The notes under the pieces were generated by a model. The model did not search any database. It was not told where the DNA came from and saw only the letters and a list, made by a program, of their open reading frames with translations. From assembly GCA_019321725.1 (NCBI GenBank), contig CM033108.1, positions 13,410,060 through 13,474,059 on the forward strand: 64,000 nucleotides of DNA. The letters run 5' to 3'. This document shows, one piece after another, positions 27,401-37,799 of the stretch; position 1 is the first letter of the stretch, and each line of letters starts with the position of its first letter. Source of the stretch: Paulownia fortunei (lineage: Eukaryota; Streptophyta; Magnoliopsida; Lamiales; Paulowniaceae). Both the position numbers and the translations under genes were made by a program.

Positions 27401-30400
27401 TGTCAAATAGTAAATCTTCCCATTGTTTTTCGTGAAAACATTGGATCTGGAGCCAAACAAGCCCTTATTATCTGACTATTGGTAGTGATGAAATTATTAA
27501 TTGATGTCTTGAAATAACAATGCATGATATTTGTAAACTTTATATGTTATTAGTAACTATCCGTTGTAATGGATTACTAATAGATATAAATGAGAATAGT
27601 GCCTGTTTCCTATTTAAAAAAATTTAGCATACGCAAAATGCTTAATTAATGAGATTAGCCTAAGGTACTAGTCAAACCCCTAATAAGTCAATATCTATGT
27701 ATCTAGTTACATGACTCCATGATAAAATTAAAAAAAGAAAAAACTTTTCTCTAAATTTCATCTAGGCTTAACCAAGGACTTGCAAGTCAACAATCGTAGA
27801 AAAAATAAGAGATTCACCTATTCATGGTAGATCTTTGTTGGCCACTCATAACCTCCATGCAAAATAATGTTGTACCGAAAAGAAATTCAAAGAAACTAAT
27901 GGATTCAAGAATTCTACGGAGACATAAAGAATATTACATCTTATCTGCCAAGAAATCGTAACGATAACTCAATTAAAAAGGGGAATTTAAGGAAGGTTCC
28001 CCATATTTCTCAAAAGAAGAAGAATATTAGGTGCACAAAAAATGGGTAATTGGTTGCGGGAGGACCATTGACACCATTCTCTTGTGATTGTCATGCAATT
28101 AAAGAATAAATCAAAGAACAACATATCATGCACAAGATTACAATGGTGTTTCAAGTCGAAGGACTAATTCATGTACCAACGTAACAAAGAAATTCCCATT
28201 TGACAAAATTTTGTTTCTAATTATGAATTTCAAGGTGGGTTCAGTGTACTTGTTCCCTAATACCCACCCACTTACATTACATCAATGCCCTATTGAAACG
28301 AAACATACTCCTTGCGAGTCTACATTGTATATGCAATTCTTATTGGATCATTGATGTCCCTTCCGAATGATCATCGACATGGAATGTTTTAAGACCAAAA
28401 TCATAGATGCATGTTGAAGATTTGAATGTTAGGATTAATTATAAGATCTGATTTGATTGATCATAGGACATAATTTTTACAGATTTTATGGGACAGTTAT
28501 AGTTTCCATAATAGAATAGGATCAGCACTAATTTTTGCTTATTTGTAATTGATTTTGTAATTATAGGTATGAGTCAAACCTTCCTAGAATAGTTTAACTT
28601 CCTAGAATAGATTGATCAAACCTGTATATATGTTTGTATACTCCTTTGATTGATATGCAATTTTGAATAGAGAATTTTTCTCTATATGGTATCAGAGTCA
28701 AGTTAGGGTTTTCTTTGCTTCCAACTTACTCCAATATTCCGTCCTTCTGCATTTTTTTTTCACCATGTCTGAAATTTCTGAAAATACCTCAAAAGAACCT
28801 GTTGTCATGAACTCTAAGAATCTAGTAAGTCAAACCATTGGAGAACTCCAAAATTTGCAGGCTTCATATCGGTTAAATGGAATAAATTACCTAAAGTGGT
28901 CGCAAATTGTGAAGACCTTCTTGAAAGGAAAAGGAAAAATCAACCACTTGATAGGTGTCTCTCCAAGTCCCGAAGATCCAAATTTCACACTTTGGGAACA
29001 AGAACACTCCATGATCATGTCATGGCTTTGGAACTCCATGATGCCGGAAGTGTGTGGGCCCTATATGTTTCTGGCGACGGCCAAAGAAATTTGGGAGGCC
29101 GTGAGACAGACTTATTCAAAGATTAAAGATGCTGCCTTCGTCTATGAAATCAAGATAAAACTCTCAACAACCAAACAAGGTAACTTATCTGTCATTGAAT
29201 ATTACAACATAATGAAAGGTTTTTGGTTGGAGTTGGATTACTATCAAGATTTCAAGATGAAATGTAGTGAGGATGTTGTAACACTCAAACAATATGTGGA
29301 AAAAGAAAGGATTTTTTAGTTTCTTGCAGGCCTCAATGTAGAATTTGATCAAGTTCAGGTGCAAATCCTTGGAAAGGAGGTCTTGCCATCCCTTAATGAA
29401 GCCTTCTCCCTAATTAAGGCTGAAGAAGGAAGAAGAACAGTTATGTTAGAAGTGCCAAACTCAAAAGGATCAGCCATGGTGACCACAGAAGGAAAAATCC
29501 AAGGTGAAGGTCTGGTTGCTGTTGAATATGCCAAGAATTATGGACAAAACAACTCTCACAAAGACAGCCTATGGTATACCTATTGCAAAAAGAAGGGACA
29601 TGCCAATGAAAACTGTTGGAAACTTCATGGAAAACCTCAAGGCATGGCCGTGGTGGAGGATATAAAGGAAACCAGTTAAAGGGACAAGGCACACCAACAG
29701 TGAGGTATCAACCCATGAAAATGGTTACACCTCGGAAGGACTTAACTAAGAGGAGATTGAGAGGCTAAGAAATTTCCTTAACTCACTTAAGAAGCCTTCT
29801 GGATCATGCTCTCTAGCTCAAAATGGTAAATCTTCTGATTCTTATGTTTTTAGTGCCTCAAATAAATCTCTTTCTAATACCTGGGTCATAGACTCAGGTG
29901 CAATGGATCACATGACACACTCCGCCAGTTCCTTTATCACTTACCAGCCATGTTCTAGTAGTAAGAAAATCAAAGTCACCAATGGTACATTAACCATGGT
30001 GCCAGGTCAAGGAACAGTAACCATTTCTCCTTCATTCACTATTAATAATGTGTTACATGTCCCTAATCTTGCTGTTAACTTGCTGTCCATTCATAAAACA
30101 ATTAAAGAACAGAATTGCTGAGTTGTTTTCTTTGCTGATCATTGTGTTTTTCATGACCAAATTACGGGAAGATGATTAGGCAAGCTAGAGTGAAAGATGG
30201 GTTGTACCTACTTGAAAATAAGAGTAGACGTAATGCTCCTTTGTCTCTTTCTTTTATTTCTATCAAGTCAAATAAATATGATATTTGGAATCATCATCGT
30301 CTTTTAGGACATCCGTCACTTAAGACTCTAAAAAGAATGTTTCCTTCTTTATTTAAGAATATTGATGTTGAACATTTCCATTGTGAGACTTGTGAATTTG

Positions 30401-33400
30401 CAAAGCATCATAGAGTGTCTTTTCCTTTGAGTAATACAAGATCATTATCTCCATTTGTCATAATTCATTCTGATATTTGGGGACCTTCAAGAATTCCTAA
30501 TATTTCAGGGGCTAAAGGGTTTGTGACATTCATTAATGATTGCACTCGAATGACATGGGTATATCTTATCAAACAAAAATCTGATGTAAGTCGTATCTTC
30601 CCAGTCTTTTTTAACATGATAAAAACTCAATTTGGGGTTAGTATTAAAGGTATTAGAACTGATAATGTTAGGGATTACTTCAATCAATTTTTGTCACCAT
30701 TCCTCGAAAAAGAAGGTATTATCCATCAATCCTCATGTTTTGACACTCCACAACAAAATAGAGTGGCTGAATGGAAAAATAAACATATCCTTAAAGTAAC
30801 CTGAGCCTTACTCTTTCAAAATCAGGTTCCAAAAGGATATTGGGGAGAAGCTATTTTGACTTCCACATATTTGATTAATAGAATACCCTCTAGAGTCATT
30901 GATTTCAAAAGTCCTTTGAATTATCTACACTAAGTTCTTTCCAAATAATAGTTTTTACTCAAAAATCCCTCCAAAAATATTTGGTTGTGTTCATATGTCC
31001 ACATTCATAAACACCAGCGAAGTAAACTTGATCTAAGAGCCCTCAAATGCATCTTCATAGGATATTCAGCCACTCAAAAAGGATACAAATGCTATCATCC
31101 GTCCTCAAGGAAATTTTTTGTGTCAAAAGATGTCACATTTGATGAAAATCAATCCTTTTATAATCAAACTTATCTTCAGGGTGAGAATACTCAAAAGGAA
31201 GATAAGTATGCAGAGTTTAACATGTTCTCACTGGACATTCCAGCAGCTAATCCTCCTAAACAGCAACATTCTAATCAAAATTTATGTCCTTCTCCGATGT
31301 CAAATCCTGGTTGTGAGCCTATTCAAGTTCAACTTGAAAAAACTCCAACAACTCAGCCACTACAGGTTTATACAAGGAGGTCACAGCCCATCCAAACTCC
31401 ATTGCAACCTCAAGAATCTGAACCCATATCAGGTACTCCTCCTATTCTTTCATCAATTTCTTCTCCTAATATTAATGACCTTGATCAACTTATAGCTCTT
31501 AGAAAAGGTATTAGAAAGTGTTTAAAACATCCTTTATATCCCATAGCTCATTATACATCATTTGATATTCTCTTCTGCACATAGAACTTTTCTCATAAAA
31601 ATCAGCACCATTCAAATCCACAAACACTTTTTGAGGCATTAGGAAATAAGAATTGGAAGGAAGCCATGAGAGAAGAGATGAATGCTCTAGAAAGGAATCA
31701 CACGTGGGAAATAGTTGAGTTACCTAAAGGAAAAAGAACAGTAGGGAGTCAAGGCATTAGTAAAGAATGCTTTTTCATATGGTGACTTAGAGGAAGAAGT
31801 TTATATGGATCTTCCACCAGGATTCAGTGATTCTCTCTCTAAAAATCAAGTGTGCAAATTGAAGAAAGCACTATATGGCCTAAGACAATCACCAAGAGCA
31901 TGGTTTGGGAGATTTACAAAAGCTATGCTAAAAATGGGATATCGTCAGAGTCAAAGAGATCACACACTCTTCATAAAACACTCGGTTAAAAGGGGAGTTA
32001 CAATCCTCATTGTTTACGTTGACGACATAATTGTGACTGGTGATGACAAGGAGGAAAGGGAATCACTTAGAAGAGAACTCGCCGCAGAATTTAGGATCAA
32101 AGAACTTAGCAAGTTGAAATACTAACTTGACATAGAAGTTGCTCAATCTGAGAAGGGCATTTTTATTTCTCAACAAAACTACGTCTTGGATTTATTGAAA
32201 GAAATCAGCATGATAGATTGCAAACCATGTGAAACTCCAATTGAACCTGGCCAGAAATTAGATATTGATGGAGGAGTTTAGGCGGACAAAGGGCAATATC
32301 AAAGACTAGTGGGGAAGCTAATCTATCTATCCTGCACTCGTCCAGACATCACATTTGCAGTTAGTCTAATAAGTCAGTTCATGCACAAACCGAAGGAATC
32401 TCGTCTTCAAGCTACTTACAGAGTTCTTAAATACCTAAAGTCAACTCCTGGAAAAGGGATTCTCTAGAGACGGCATAGAACTCTGAAACTAGAAGACTAT
32501 ACAGATGCAGATTATGCATGGTCATTAGTGGATAGAAAGTCAACTTCAGGTTACTGCACATTACTTGGAGAAAATATGGTAACTTGGAGAAGTAAAAAGC
32601 AAACAATTATCTCGAGATCGAATGCCGAATTAGAGTTCAGGGCAATAGCACAAGGAATTTGCGAACTACTATGGTTGAGGATTATCTTAGAAGACTTGAA
32701 GATTAAATGGGATAGGCCTATAAGGATATATTGTGATAATAAATAGGCCATTAGCATTGCTCATAATCCAGTACAACACTATCGAACAAAACATGTAGAG
32801 GTGGACAAACATTTTATAAAGGAGAAACTAGAAAGTGGGCTGATCTGCACTCCTTATGTTCCAACTAGTGGTCAACTTGCAGATGTGTTTACCAAGGGGC
32901 TTCCTAATCCTACATTCAAAAATATTTTAGACAAGCTGGGAATGCTAGACCTCTACCAACCAGCTTGAGGGGAGTGTTGAAGATGAATATTAGGATTAAT
33001 GATAGGATCTGATTTGATTGATCATAGGACATGATTTTTACAGATTTTATAGGATGGTTATAGTTTCCATAATAGAATAGGATCAGCACTGATTTTTTTC
33101 TTTATTTGTAATTGATTTTGTAATTATAGGTATGAGTCAAACCTTCCTAAAATAGTTTAACTTCTTAGAATAAATTGATCAAACCTGTATATATATTTGT
33201 ATACTTCTTTGATTGATATAGGATTTTGAATAGAGAATTTTTTTCTATAATGCATATTCTATGATTGTCATCCTATACGTGACCATATCTCGTAGCTATG
33301 TATGGTCTAAAGATTTCATTTAAAATAATATAATTGTAAAATAAAGATGAAGAATTATCTTTATTAATGAAATTAATTGAAAAAGATCGTTTGTACAAGA

Positions 33401-36113
33401 GTATTGAGCAGCCACTCTAATTGGCTCACGGGGCACTACTCTAACATCTTCAAGCTATAGAGCTAATACCATATGTGATACTAAGGCAGTCTTATATTGC
33501 TAACAATCCTATCTTCCATGACCATACAAAACACACATTAAGGTTGACTTTCATTTTATGCGGGAGAAAATCTTGCAGGATATTGTTTATATATACAATC
33601 TAAAGCCTAATGATCAATTAGCCGATCTGTTCACAAAGGCATTAAGTGGTACGAGAGTTACGTACATTTTAACAACCTTGGAGCATATGATTTACATCTC
33701 CAGCTTGAGGGGAGTGTTGATGGACAAATATGTAAATACACATTATTTTATTTCTAATATAAAAATAGGTGGGTTGGTCAAGGTTAGAATGACGTAATTC
33801 CACAAGCCCTAAAGGTGTATTACTCTATTCAACACTATTCAAGAATTACCCATGGCATTTTTCCTCTTAGCAATTTAATTAATAAAGGTGAGCTTAGGAA
33901 CAAGACGATATATAGTTATTCAAGTTCATCAAAAGACAAACATTGAGATATAAGTAGAATAAAAGTAGTTAACCAGACGGTTTATTAAGTTCTCTTGCTC
34001 AAGATTTCATTCTGTTTCACAAAGAGTGATCAATTTTGAACCTATAGATTATAGAAATTTTAGGCAATTTTGTAAAATTTGAGCCTTTAGATGGAATTGG
34101 GAGGAGTAGAGAGATATTGGGCAATTTTGTAGACTCAATCTAATTCAAGCAACTTTGTTTAGGAGCTAATTACAATGCCGCCAATTTACTTAATCACAAT
34201 CTCGAATTATATCATTACAGTGGATTGAATAGGGAGATTTTTATCTACAAAAAAAAAGGGAAGAGACCTTTTGAGCTATTTGTACTTTTACATTTAGTAT
34301 AGATATAGATAGGTTGCTTCAGATTATATATGCTTACCATCTTAATAAGCATGAAACATGGAAAATTCATTTACTCCCTAATGAAGGCCTGACTTGCTTT
34401 TGCGATAACTTTAAGAAAGGACAAAAAACTTATTTACAGCCATATGATGCAGCAGAAGCAGAAAATGAACAGCACAATTTTTTTCACCCTCCCCCAAAAT
34501 TCAAGGCCGAATCTGATTTTGGAGTAGTTTTAAGGCAGGGATAGGAACAGATGGCTTTCAGCTTTAAACATGTATACTCAGTTACATTACGAGGAATGGC
34601 ACGTATACTCAGTTACATTACGAGGAATGGCACGTGACGTAAATTCAAGAACATAATACAAAAAATTAAACTGGATTTGAATACCCCGGATAGAAACTAG
34701 AAGATCCAACTTGTGATGGGAGGAAGAAATGTAAAATTAGATGTCTCAACTTGAATCATTAAAGAGCAATAGCTTATGGAACCGGTATAGTTCAAGAAAC
34801 CACAATGGAATGAATTTTTATGTTTCTGAATGAGATTCAATAAGCTTTTGATGGGCAAACCAGAAATTAATTAAAACCTGGGGTGGGAGTTGGAGATTGG
34901 AGATTGGAGAAACAGATATACCCTCTTATCGTTCTGCCAAATATATTGAAGGAAATGGATATTCGCTTGTGGTGAAAAAATATGGCAGAAAAAGCCATAA
35001 AAAACTTATTAATTTTTTGAAGTACAACCATCCTCATCCAAAAAATAAAAAATTAGAAAGTAACTCAAATCAAAACGAAAACAAAGAAGGGAGTAAGAAG
35101 ACACTACAGAGCTAACAAAGGAGACTTTTTCCAGCTCTGCCCTCAGTTGTTCTCAGTTGAATAGCAAGGATGGGAGTGGGCAAGGCAATCATTAATTCTT
35201 CAAACCAGTAGGGGGCGGAAGTAATGGAATAATGATGTAGTAGGTAATAATATTCATGGCTATGGACTAAAGAGAAACTCCGACTGTCATGATTTTAGAA
35301 AAGGTATGTCCAAAGAAAATTTAATGACCGAAGCAGTAAAGGTGAATCAAAGCATGGAGGCAGGTGTAGCACACTTCAATTATATTTCCAATACCAAAGA
35401 TGGTTGGAGAACACATAACGGACACAACTTGTATTCCCAACATGACAAATTGATTTGCTTCTACTTCTCATCAACTGACCAATTTTGGGGTCTAAATTTC
35501 ATGTTAACTCTTCATTTACATTTGTGATAGTGGCATCATAACGAAACTTCTAAAAAAAAAAGAACACACACACACATGACAGATCTTGAAGGTTTTTGAC
35601 TTAAAACACTTAATACAAAGCTTTAACCCTAGAAAGCTATAAGTTCACAAGAAAATCTCAGAGAGAAAATTCATTTGTTTCAGGGAGCATGAGACAGCAA
35701 AAATCAAGCCAGTAAAACATGTGATTTCTTTCAGTGTTTTCTAGAATTGAGTACATATGATTTTGCTCCAAAGGGGAAGTTCTCATTGACTAAATACATA
35801 AGCCTAAACAGTCATGCAGAAGCGAATAACGTACAAACATGCATAGAATATTGAGTACCTCAAGCTGATTTGTCGTCAAAAATGCGCGAATTCCATGTAG
35901 TGGTGCTCCAATTGGGAAACGAAAATCAAGTTCTGCAATTAGTTATGCATTTGATTACATGTTCCTTCAGATTACATGCCCATGGACCATTTACTTTGCA
36001 AAGATAGACAGATTACTTTTGTATTAAATATTGATCATACCGCCAATTTCACCCCCTTTGTTGACGAAAGTGTGAGTATGATCCTTCACAAGCAGATTTT
36101 TATCAGCACCTAC
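21286..36113 (-). CDS. ZDS: Zeta-carotene desaturase, 3' eleven exons (5' end missing)
   Basis: Plastid FAD-dependent desaturase that takes 9,9'-di-cis-zeta-carotene through neurosporene to prolycopene, passing electrons to plastoquinone, between Z-ISO and CRTISO. Spliced exons in gene order: 36041-36113, 35859-35932, 26313-26417, 25238-25482, 25055-25142, 24212-24254, 23967-24123, 23726-23854, 23478-23550, 21864-22028, 21286-21441. They total 1308 nt: 435 codons plus TGA, with no frame break and phases that match at every junction. Visible ZDS signatures include [16 protein letters not shown] (residues 1-16), the block [27 protein letters not shown], and the C-terminal carotenoid-desaturase signature [15 protein letters not shown]. 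About 125 residues present in other plant ZDS (transit peptide, GxGxxG dinucleotide fold) are absent. All introns begin GT; ten end CAG or TAG, one ends AAG. The gene looks functional apart from the assembly truncation. Confidence 0.95.
21864..22028 (-). CDS. ZDS: ZDS exon J
   Basis: 55 codons, [19 protein letters not shown] to [10 protein letters not shown]. The acceptor is AAG (22029-22031), the only AG that preserves frame and the expected junction. Donor GTGACA. Confidence 0.92.
22029..23477 (-). other. ZDS intron between exons I and J, with a G-run
   Basis: 1449 bp, no coding remnant recognised. It contains on the plus strand a T-run followed by a G-rich run at 22812-22849 with GGGGGG, GGG, a 12- to 13-G block and two GG blocks. 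The pre-mRNA therefore carries a C-run here. Confidence 0.7.
23478..23550 (-). CDS. ZDS: ZDS exon I
   Basis: Encodes (Q)[19 protein letters not shown] to SKQ, ending in phase 0 at donor GTTGGT. Confidence 0.94.
23726..23854 (-). CDS. ZDS: ZDS exon H
   Basis: Encodes (R)[18 protein letters not shown] to GQGSLL plus two bases. The acceptor CAG at 23855-23857 is chosen because it alone keeps the frame with exon G. Donor GTAAGA. Confidence 0.93.
23967..24123 (-). CDS. ZDS: ZDS exon G
   Basis: Encodes (A)[16 protein letters not shown] to RDLERA plus two bases, including [17 protein letters not shown]. Acceptor CAG, donor GTGAGC. Confidence 0.94.
24212..24254 (-). CDS. ZDS: ZDS exon F
   Basis: A 43-nt exon encoding [14 protein letters not shown] plus one base. 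Acceptor is TAG, donor GTTTGT. Confidence 0.9.
25055..25142 (-). CDS. ZDS: ZDS exon E
   Basis: Encodes (R)[18 protein letters not shown] to GLAMSK; phase-2 entry, phase-0 exit at donor GTACAT. Confidence 0.93.
25238..25482 (-). CDS. ZDS: ZDS exon D
   Basis: The longest exon (81 codons plus 2 bases), from [12 protein letters not shown] to KHIMDKGG. It carries the most conserved part of the family, including [12 protein letters not shown] and [17 protein letters not shown]. Confidence 0.95.
26313..26417 (-). CDS. ZDS: ZDS exon C
   Basis: 35 codons, [17 protein letters not shown] to DLDN, between acceptor CAG (26418-26420) and donor GTTTGT. Phase 0 on both sides. Confidence 0.94.
28412..28686 (+). 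repeat. Copia-1 left LTR
   Basis: 275 bp, begins TGTTGAAGAT and ends TTTCTCTATA. The 3' end is TATA rather than the usual CA; the same end occurs in the right LTR, and the target duplication fixes the boundary. Confidence 0.9.
28687..28701 (+). other. Copia-1 primer-binding site
   Basis: TGGTATCAGAGTCAA immediately follows the LTR and matches the 3' end of plant initiator tRNA-Met in its first 11 bases. Confidence 0.85.
28765..29679 (+). pseudogene. Copia-1 gag
   Basis: The start is the ATG at 28765 ([12 protein letters not shown]), preceded by a T-rich leader; an upstream in-frame ATG at 28663 would begin inside the LTR. A UBN2-type capsid stretch ([10 protein letters not shown]) lies near residues 35-45. 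TAG at 29317-29319 breaks the frame; the rest reads on in the same frame to TAA at 29677. The zinc knuckle at about 29571-29630 is [11 protein letters not shown], with tyrosine where the first cysteine of CX2CX4HX4C is expected. Confidence 0.85.
29750..30121 (+). pseudogene. Copia-1 protease region
   Basis: A different frame from gag. The aspartic protease motif [12 protein letters not shown] lies at about 29881-29916; copia proteases usually read DSGA(T/S)xH. The frame stops with TGA at 30119. Confidence 0.8.
30172..31584 (+). pseudogene. Copia-1 integrase and connection region
   Basis: Reads in gag's frame. The zinc-binding motif [10 protein letters not shown] with [10 protein letters not shown] is intact. 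Core aspartates are in HSDIWGP and RTDNVRDYF, where the usual GGEY is altered to VRDY, and the glutamate is in [11 protein letters not shown] at 30802-30804, and further stops near 30933 and 30948, interrupt it. The later portion has [16 protein letters not shown], the typical copia integrase C-terminus, and a proline-rich linker. Confidence 0.85.
31602..32968 (+). pseudogene. Copia-1 reverse transcriptase and RNase H
   Basis: The RT start ([16 protein letters not shown]) ends near PKGKRTVGS and jumps directly to [13 protein letters not shown], so about 70-80 codons of the RT fingers are missing. The [16 protein letters not shown] block and the active site YVDDIIVTG remain. RNase H shows [18 protein letters not shown] and [12 protein letters not shown]. 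In-frame stops: TAA 32123-32125, TAG 32279-32281, TAG 32465-32467, TAG 32744-32746. The terminal TGA is at 32966-32968. Confidence 0.88.
32967..32974 (+). other. Copia-1 polypurine tract
   Basis: GAGGGGAG adjoins the right LTR; CTTGAGGGGAG is a usual copia form. Confidence 0.8.
32975..33249 (+). repeat. Copia-1 right LTR
   Basis: 275 bp, the same length as the left LTR, TGTTGAAGAT to TTCTATA, followed by ATGCA. Confidence 0.9.
33470..33900 (+). mobile_element. 3' tail of another Ty1/copia element in the ZDS intron
   Basis: 33540-33716 encodes the copia RNase H tail ([10 protein letters not shown], then [13 protein letters not shown]). It is followed by CTTGAGGGGAG and an LTR start TGTTGATGGACAAATATG at 33717. 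The element begins only at its last pol residues. The LTR end is not clear and is placed at about 33900. Confidence 0.7.
34572..34633. repeat. Perfect 31-bp tandem duplication
   Basis: The unit starting GTATACTCAGTTACATTACG at 34572 is repeated exactly at 34603. Confidence 0.95.
35859..35932 (-). CDS. ZDS: ZDS exon B
   Basis: Encodes [19 protein letters not shown] to NQLE. It ends in phase 0 at donor GTACTC, which opens the 9441-bp intron. Confidence 0.93.
36041..36113 (-). CDS. ZDS: ZDS exon A (first visible)
   Basis: Encodes [16 protein letters not shown] to GGEIG plus one base of the next codon. Acceptor is CAG at 36114-36116, donor GTATGA. In other plants this exon follows the one ending LMKK, which is not in the window. 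Confidence 0.92.
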
Positions 36114-36993
36114 CTGTGTCAAGCAAAATTGGAAAATTAATCAGAGACCATTATGGTCAATAATGAACTCATTAATCTGCATAAAGCACTGAGACATTAC
36201 TTGACAATGCTAATTATTGACACCAGTAGAACTTATTTAATCTGGGCATCACCATATGGAGATTACATATAGCATCATTGTGTTCGAAAGCAACCCTAGA
36301 CCATGGTCTACTAGGTAAATCCATTATAAGGATTCCAGGATAAATCTTTTAAAGATCTTCCTATAAACCATAATAAAAACAACATTATACTTATGACTCC
36401 TATAAAATATGTAATGGAGCAATGCTTCGTTTTAAGTTCCCTTGGGAGTCAAATGAACAATCTCTGACAGCTTGTAGTTAAATGACCAATCTTAGGGGGT
36501 AGAAGAAGCAAAGATGTCCTATTTTAATCAATTTTAATTGAGGCCATCAGACAATTGGAGTATCCATGCAAGTGACTGTGAAGATCAAGCATGGAAATGG
36601 CATAGCAAACAGTGTAAAATGTCCTCCTATTATGAAAAATAGCAGCACACAAAGATTCTGCTTTAGTAGGAAGAGGGCTTGCTATCAGCAGTACGGACAT
36701 GCATTACTTCTTTAACACATTATAAGGAAACTGCTTTATTTATTGATTCTTGCAAATAATCTCAACCAAATGCAATTGTCTCCTTCACCTTCAGGATGTT
36801 CCTTCTAACATGGTAAAGAGAGACAAACAATTCAGATGGATACAAGAAGGTAGATAATAGCTTAAAATCATTTTTCCCCTTCTGTAAGCACAATGGATTA
36901 ACATATGACTAACTAATTTATCAATAGAATAATTTTTCTTGAGATATGGACAGGCAAAAAATTAGTATCTAAAGAACGAGAGAATAAAGAATT
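36114..36993 (-). other. Partial ZDS intron upstream of exon A
   Basis: No upstream ZDS exon is found on the minus strand here; the intron runs into the copia insertion and then the gap. Confidence 0.75.
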
Positions 36994-37699
36994 TGAGATT
37001 CTTTCTATTATCTGATTTCTAATACACATAGTAAAGGTCTCTTCTTATAGCATGAAGAGATCTGTAAAAAAGGAAACTAATTACAACATAGGATCCTACA
37101 AATCCTTCTAGTCAACTATTTCTAATGATTACAAAACATACTGTTTGAAAATAATTACAACAGAATAGGAAATAAATCCTAAGAATTAGAAAATGGATTT
37201 GACATTTCCAACACTCCCCTCAAGTTGGCATAAAGATGTCTTCCATTGCCAGCTTGGAAACTAAGGTGTCAAACTATTTCTTATAAAGTCCTTTGGTTAG
37301 AACGACTGCCACTTGATTAATAGAAGGAACGTAAGGCATACAAATGATTCCACTACCAATCTTCTCTTTGATGAAGTGCTTGTCAACTTCCACATACTTT
37401 GTCCTATTATGAAGAACCAGGTTGTGAGCGATGGCAATTGCTGATTTGTTGTCATAGTAAACCTTAATCGGCAGTGGAGTGGAAATTCTTAATTCTTCAA
37501 GAAGTCTCTTCAACCATAAAACTTCACAAATTCCTTGAGCAACAGACCAAAATTCAGCGTCTACACTACTCCTGGCCACCACATTCTGTTTTTTACTCCT
37601 CCATGTCACTGAGTTTCCTCCTATAAAGGTGCAGTATCCCGATGTTGATCTTCTATCAATGACACTTCCTGCCTAATCTACATCTGTATAAGCCTCTAT
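36994..37699 (-). mobile_element. Copia insertion, minus strand, truncated by the assembly gap
   Basis: In minus orientation: RNase H coding from the gap down to about 37230 ([40 protein letters not shown], ending in a stop), the tract CTTGAGGGGAG at 37214-37224, then a short LTR TGTTGGAAATG to TCTCA, about 36994-37213 (220 bp). At least one stop (TAG in the YTDVD stretch near 37675) lies in the coding part. It is in the same orientation as ZDS. Confidence 0.8.
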
Positions 37700-37799
37700 N
37701 NNNNNNNNNNNNNNNNNNNNNNNNNNNNNNNNNNNNNNNNNNNNNNNNNNNNNNNNNNNNNNNNNNNNNNNNNNNNNNNNNNNNNNNNNNNNNNNNNNN
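37700..37799. other. Assembly gap of exactly 100 N
   Basis: A fixed-size run of N, the usual placeholder for a scaffold join of unknown length. The left edge is inside a minus-strand copia; the right edge is inside a plus-strand copia of a different family. Confidence 0.98.

Larger units (their letters stand above)
28412..33249 (+). mobile_element. Copia-1: complete but inactivated Ty1/copia element in a ZDS intron
   Basis: 4838 bp with two 275-bp LTRs, tRNA-Met-type primer site, polypurine tract, and gag, protease, integrase, RT and RNase H in copia order. Target duplication ATGCA at 28407-28411 and 33250-33254. It lies antisense to ZDS. The coding region has several in-frame stops, at least one frameshift and an internal deletion at the start of RT, so it cannot move by itself. 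The LTRs differ at about 17-20 of 275 positions by eye, suggesting an older insertion than the Ty3 element at 55556. Confidence 0.93.
27730..33446 (-). mobile_element. Solo C2 copia LTR in the ZDS intron, split by copia-1
   Basis: 27730 (approximate) to 28411 and 33255-33446 align with other minus-oriented C2 LTRs: the ATTCACCTATTC / GTTGGCCACTCA block, the GACTTGAGGCACC block in reverse, and the terminal GGGCACTACTCTAACA ending at 33446. Removing copia-1 restores continuity (ACCAAAATCATAGATGCATATTC onward). No pol sequence accompanies it. Confidence 0.7.
26418..35858 (-). other. 9441-bp ZDS intron carrying nested retroelements
   Basis: Lies between exons B and C with GT and CAG ends. 26430-27730 and 33900-35858 show no gene. 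The middle holds a solo C2 LTR, a complete copia element inside it, and the tail of another copia element. The other nine visible introns are 88-1449 bp, so the transposons account for most of the expansion. Confidence 0.9.

Noticed and set aside
21286..36113. ZDS as a transposon-killed pseudogene
   Set aside because: All eleven exons join in frame over 435 codons with intact splice dinucleotides and conserved motifs; the transposons lie in introns.
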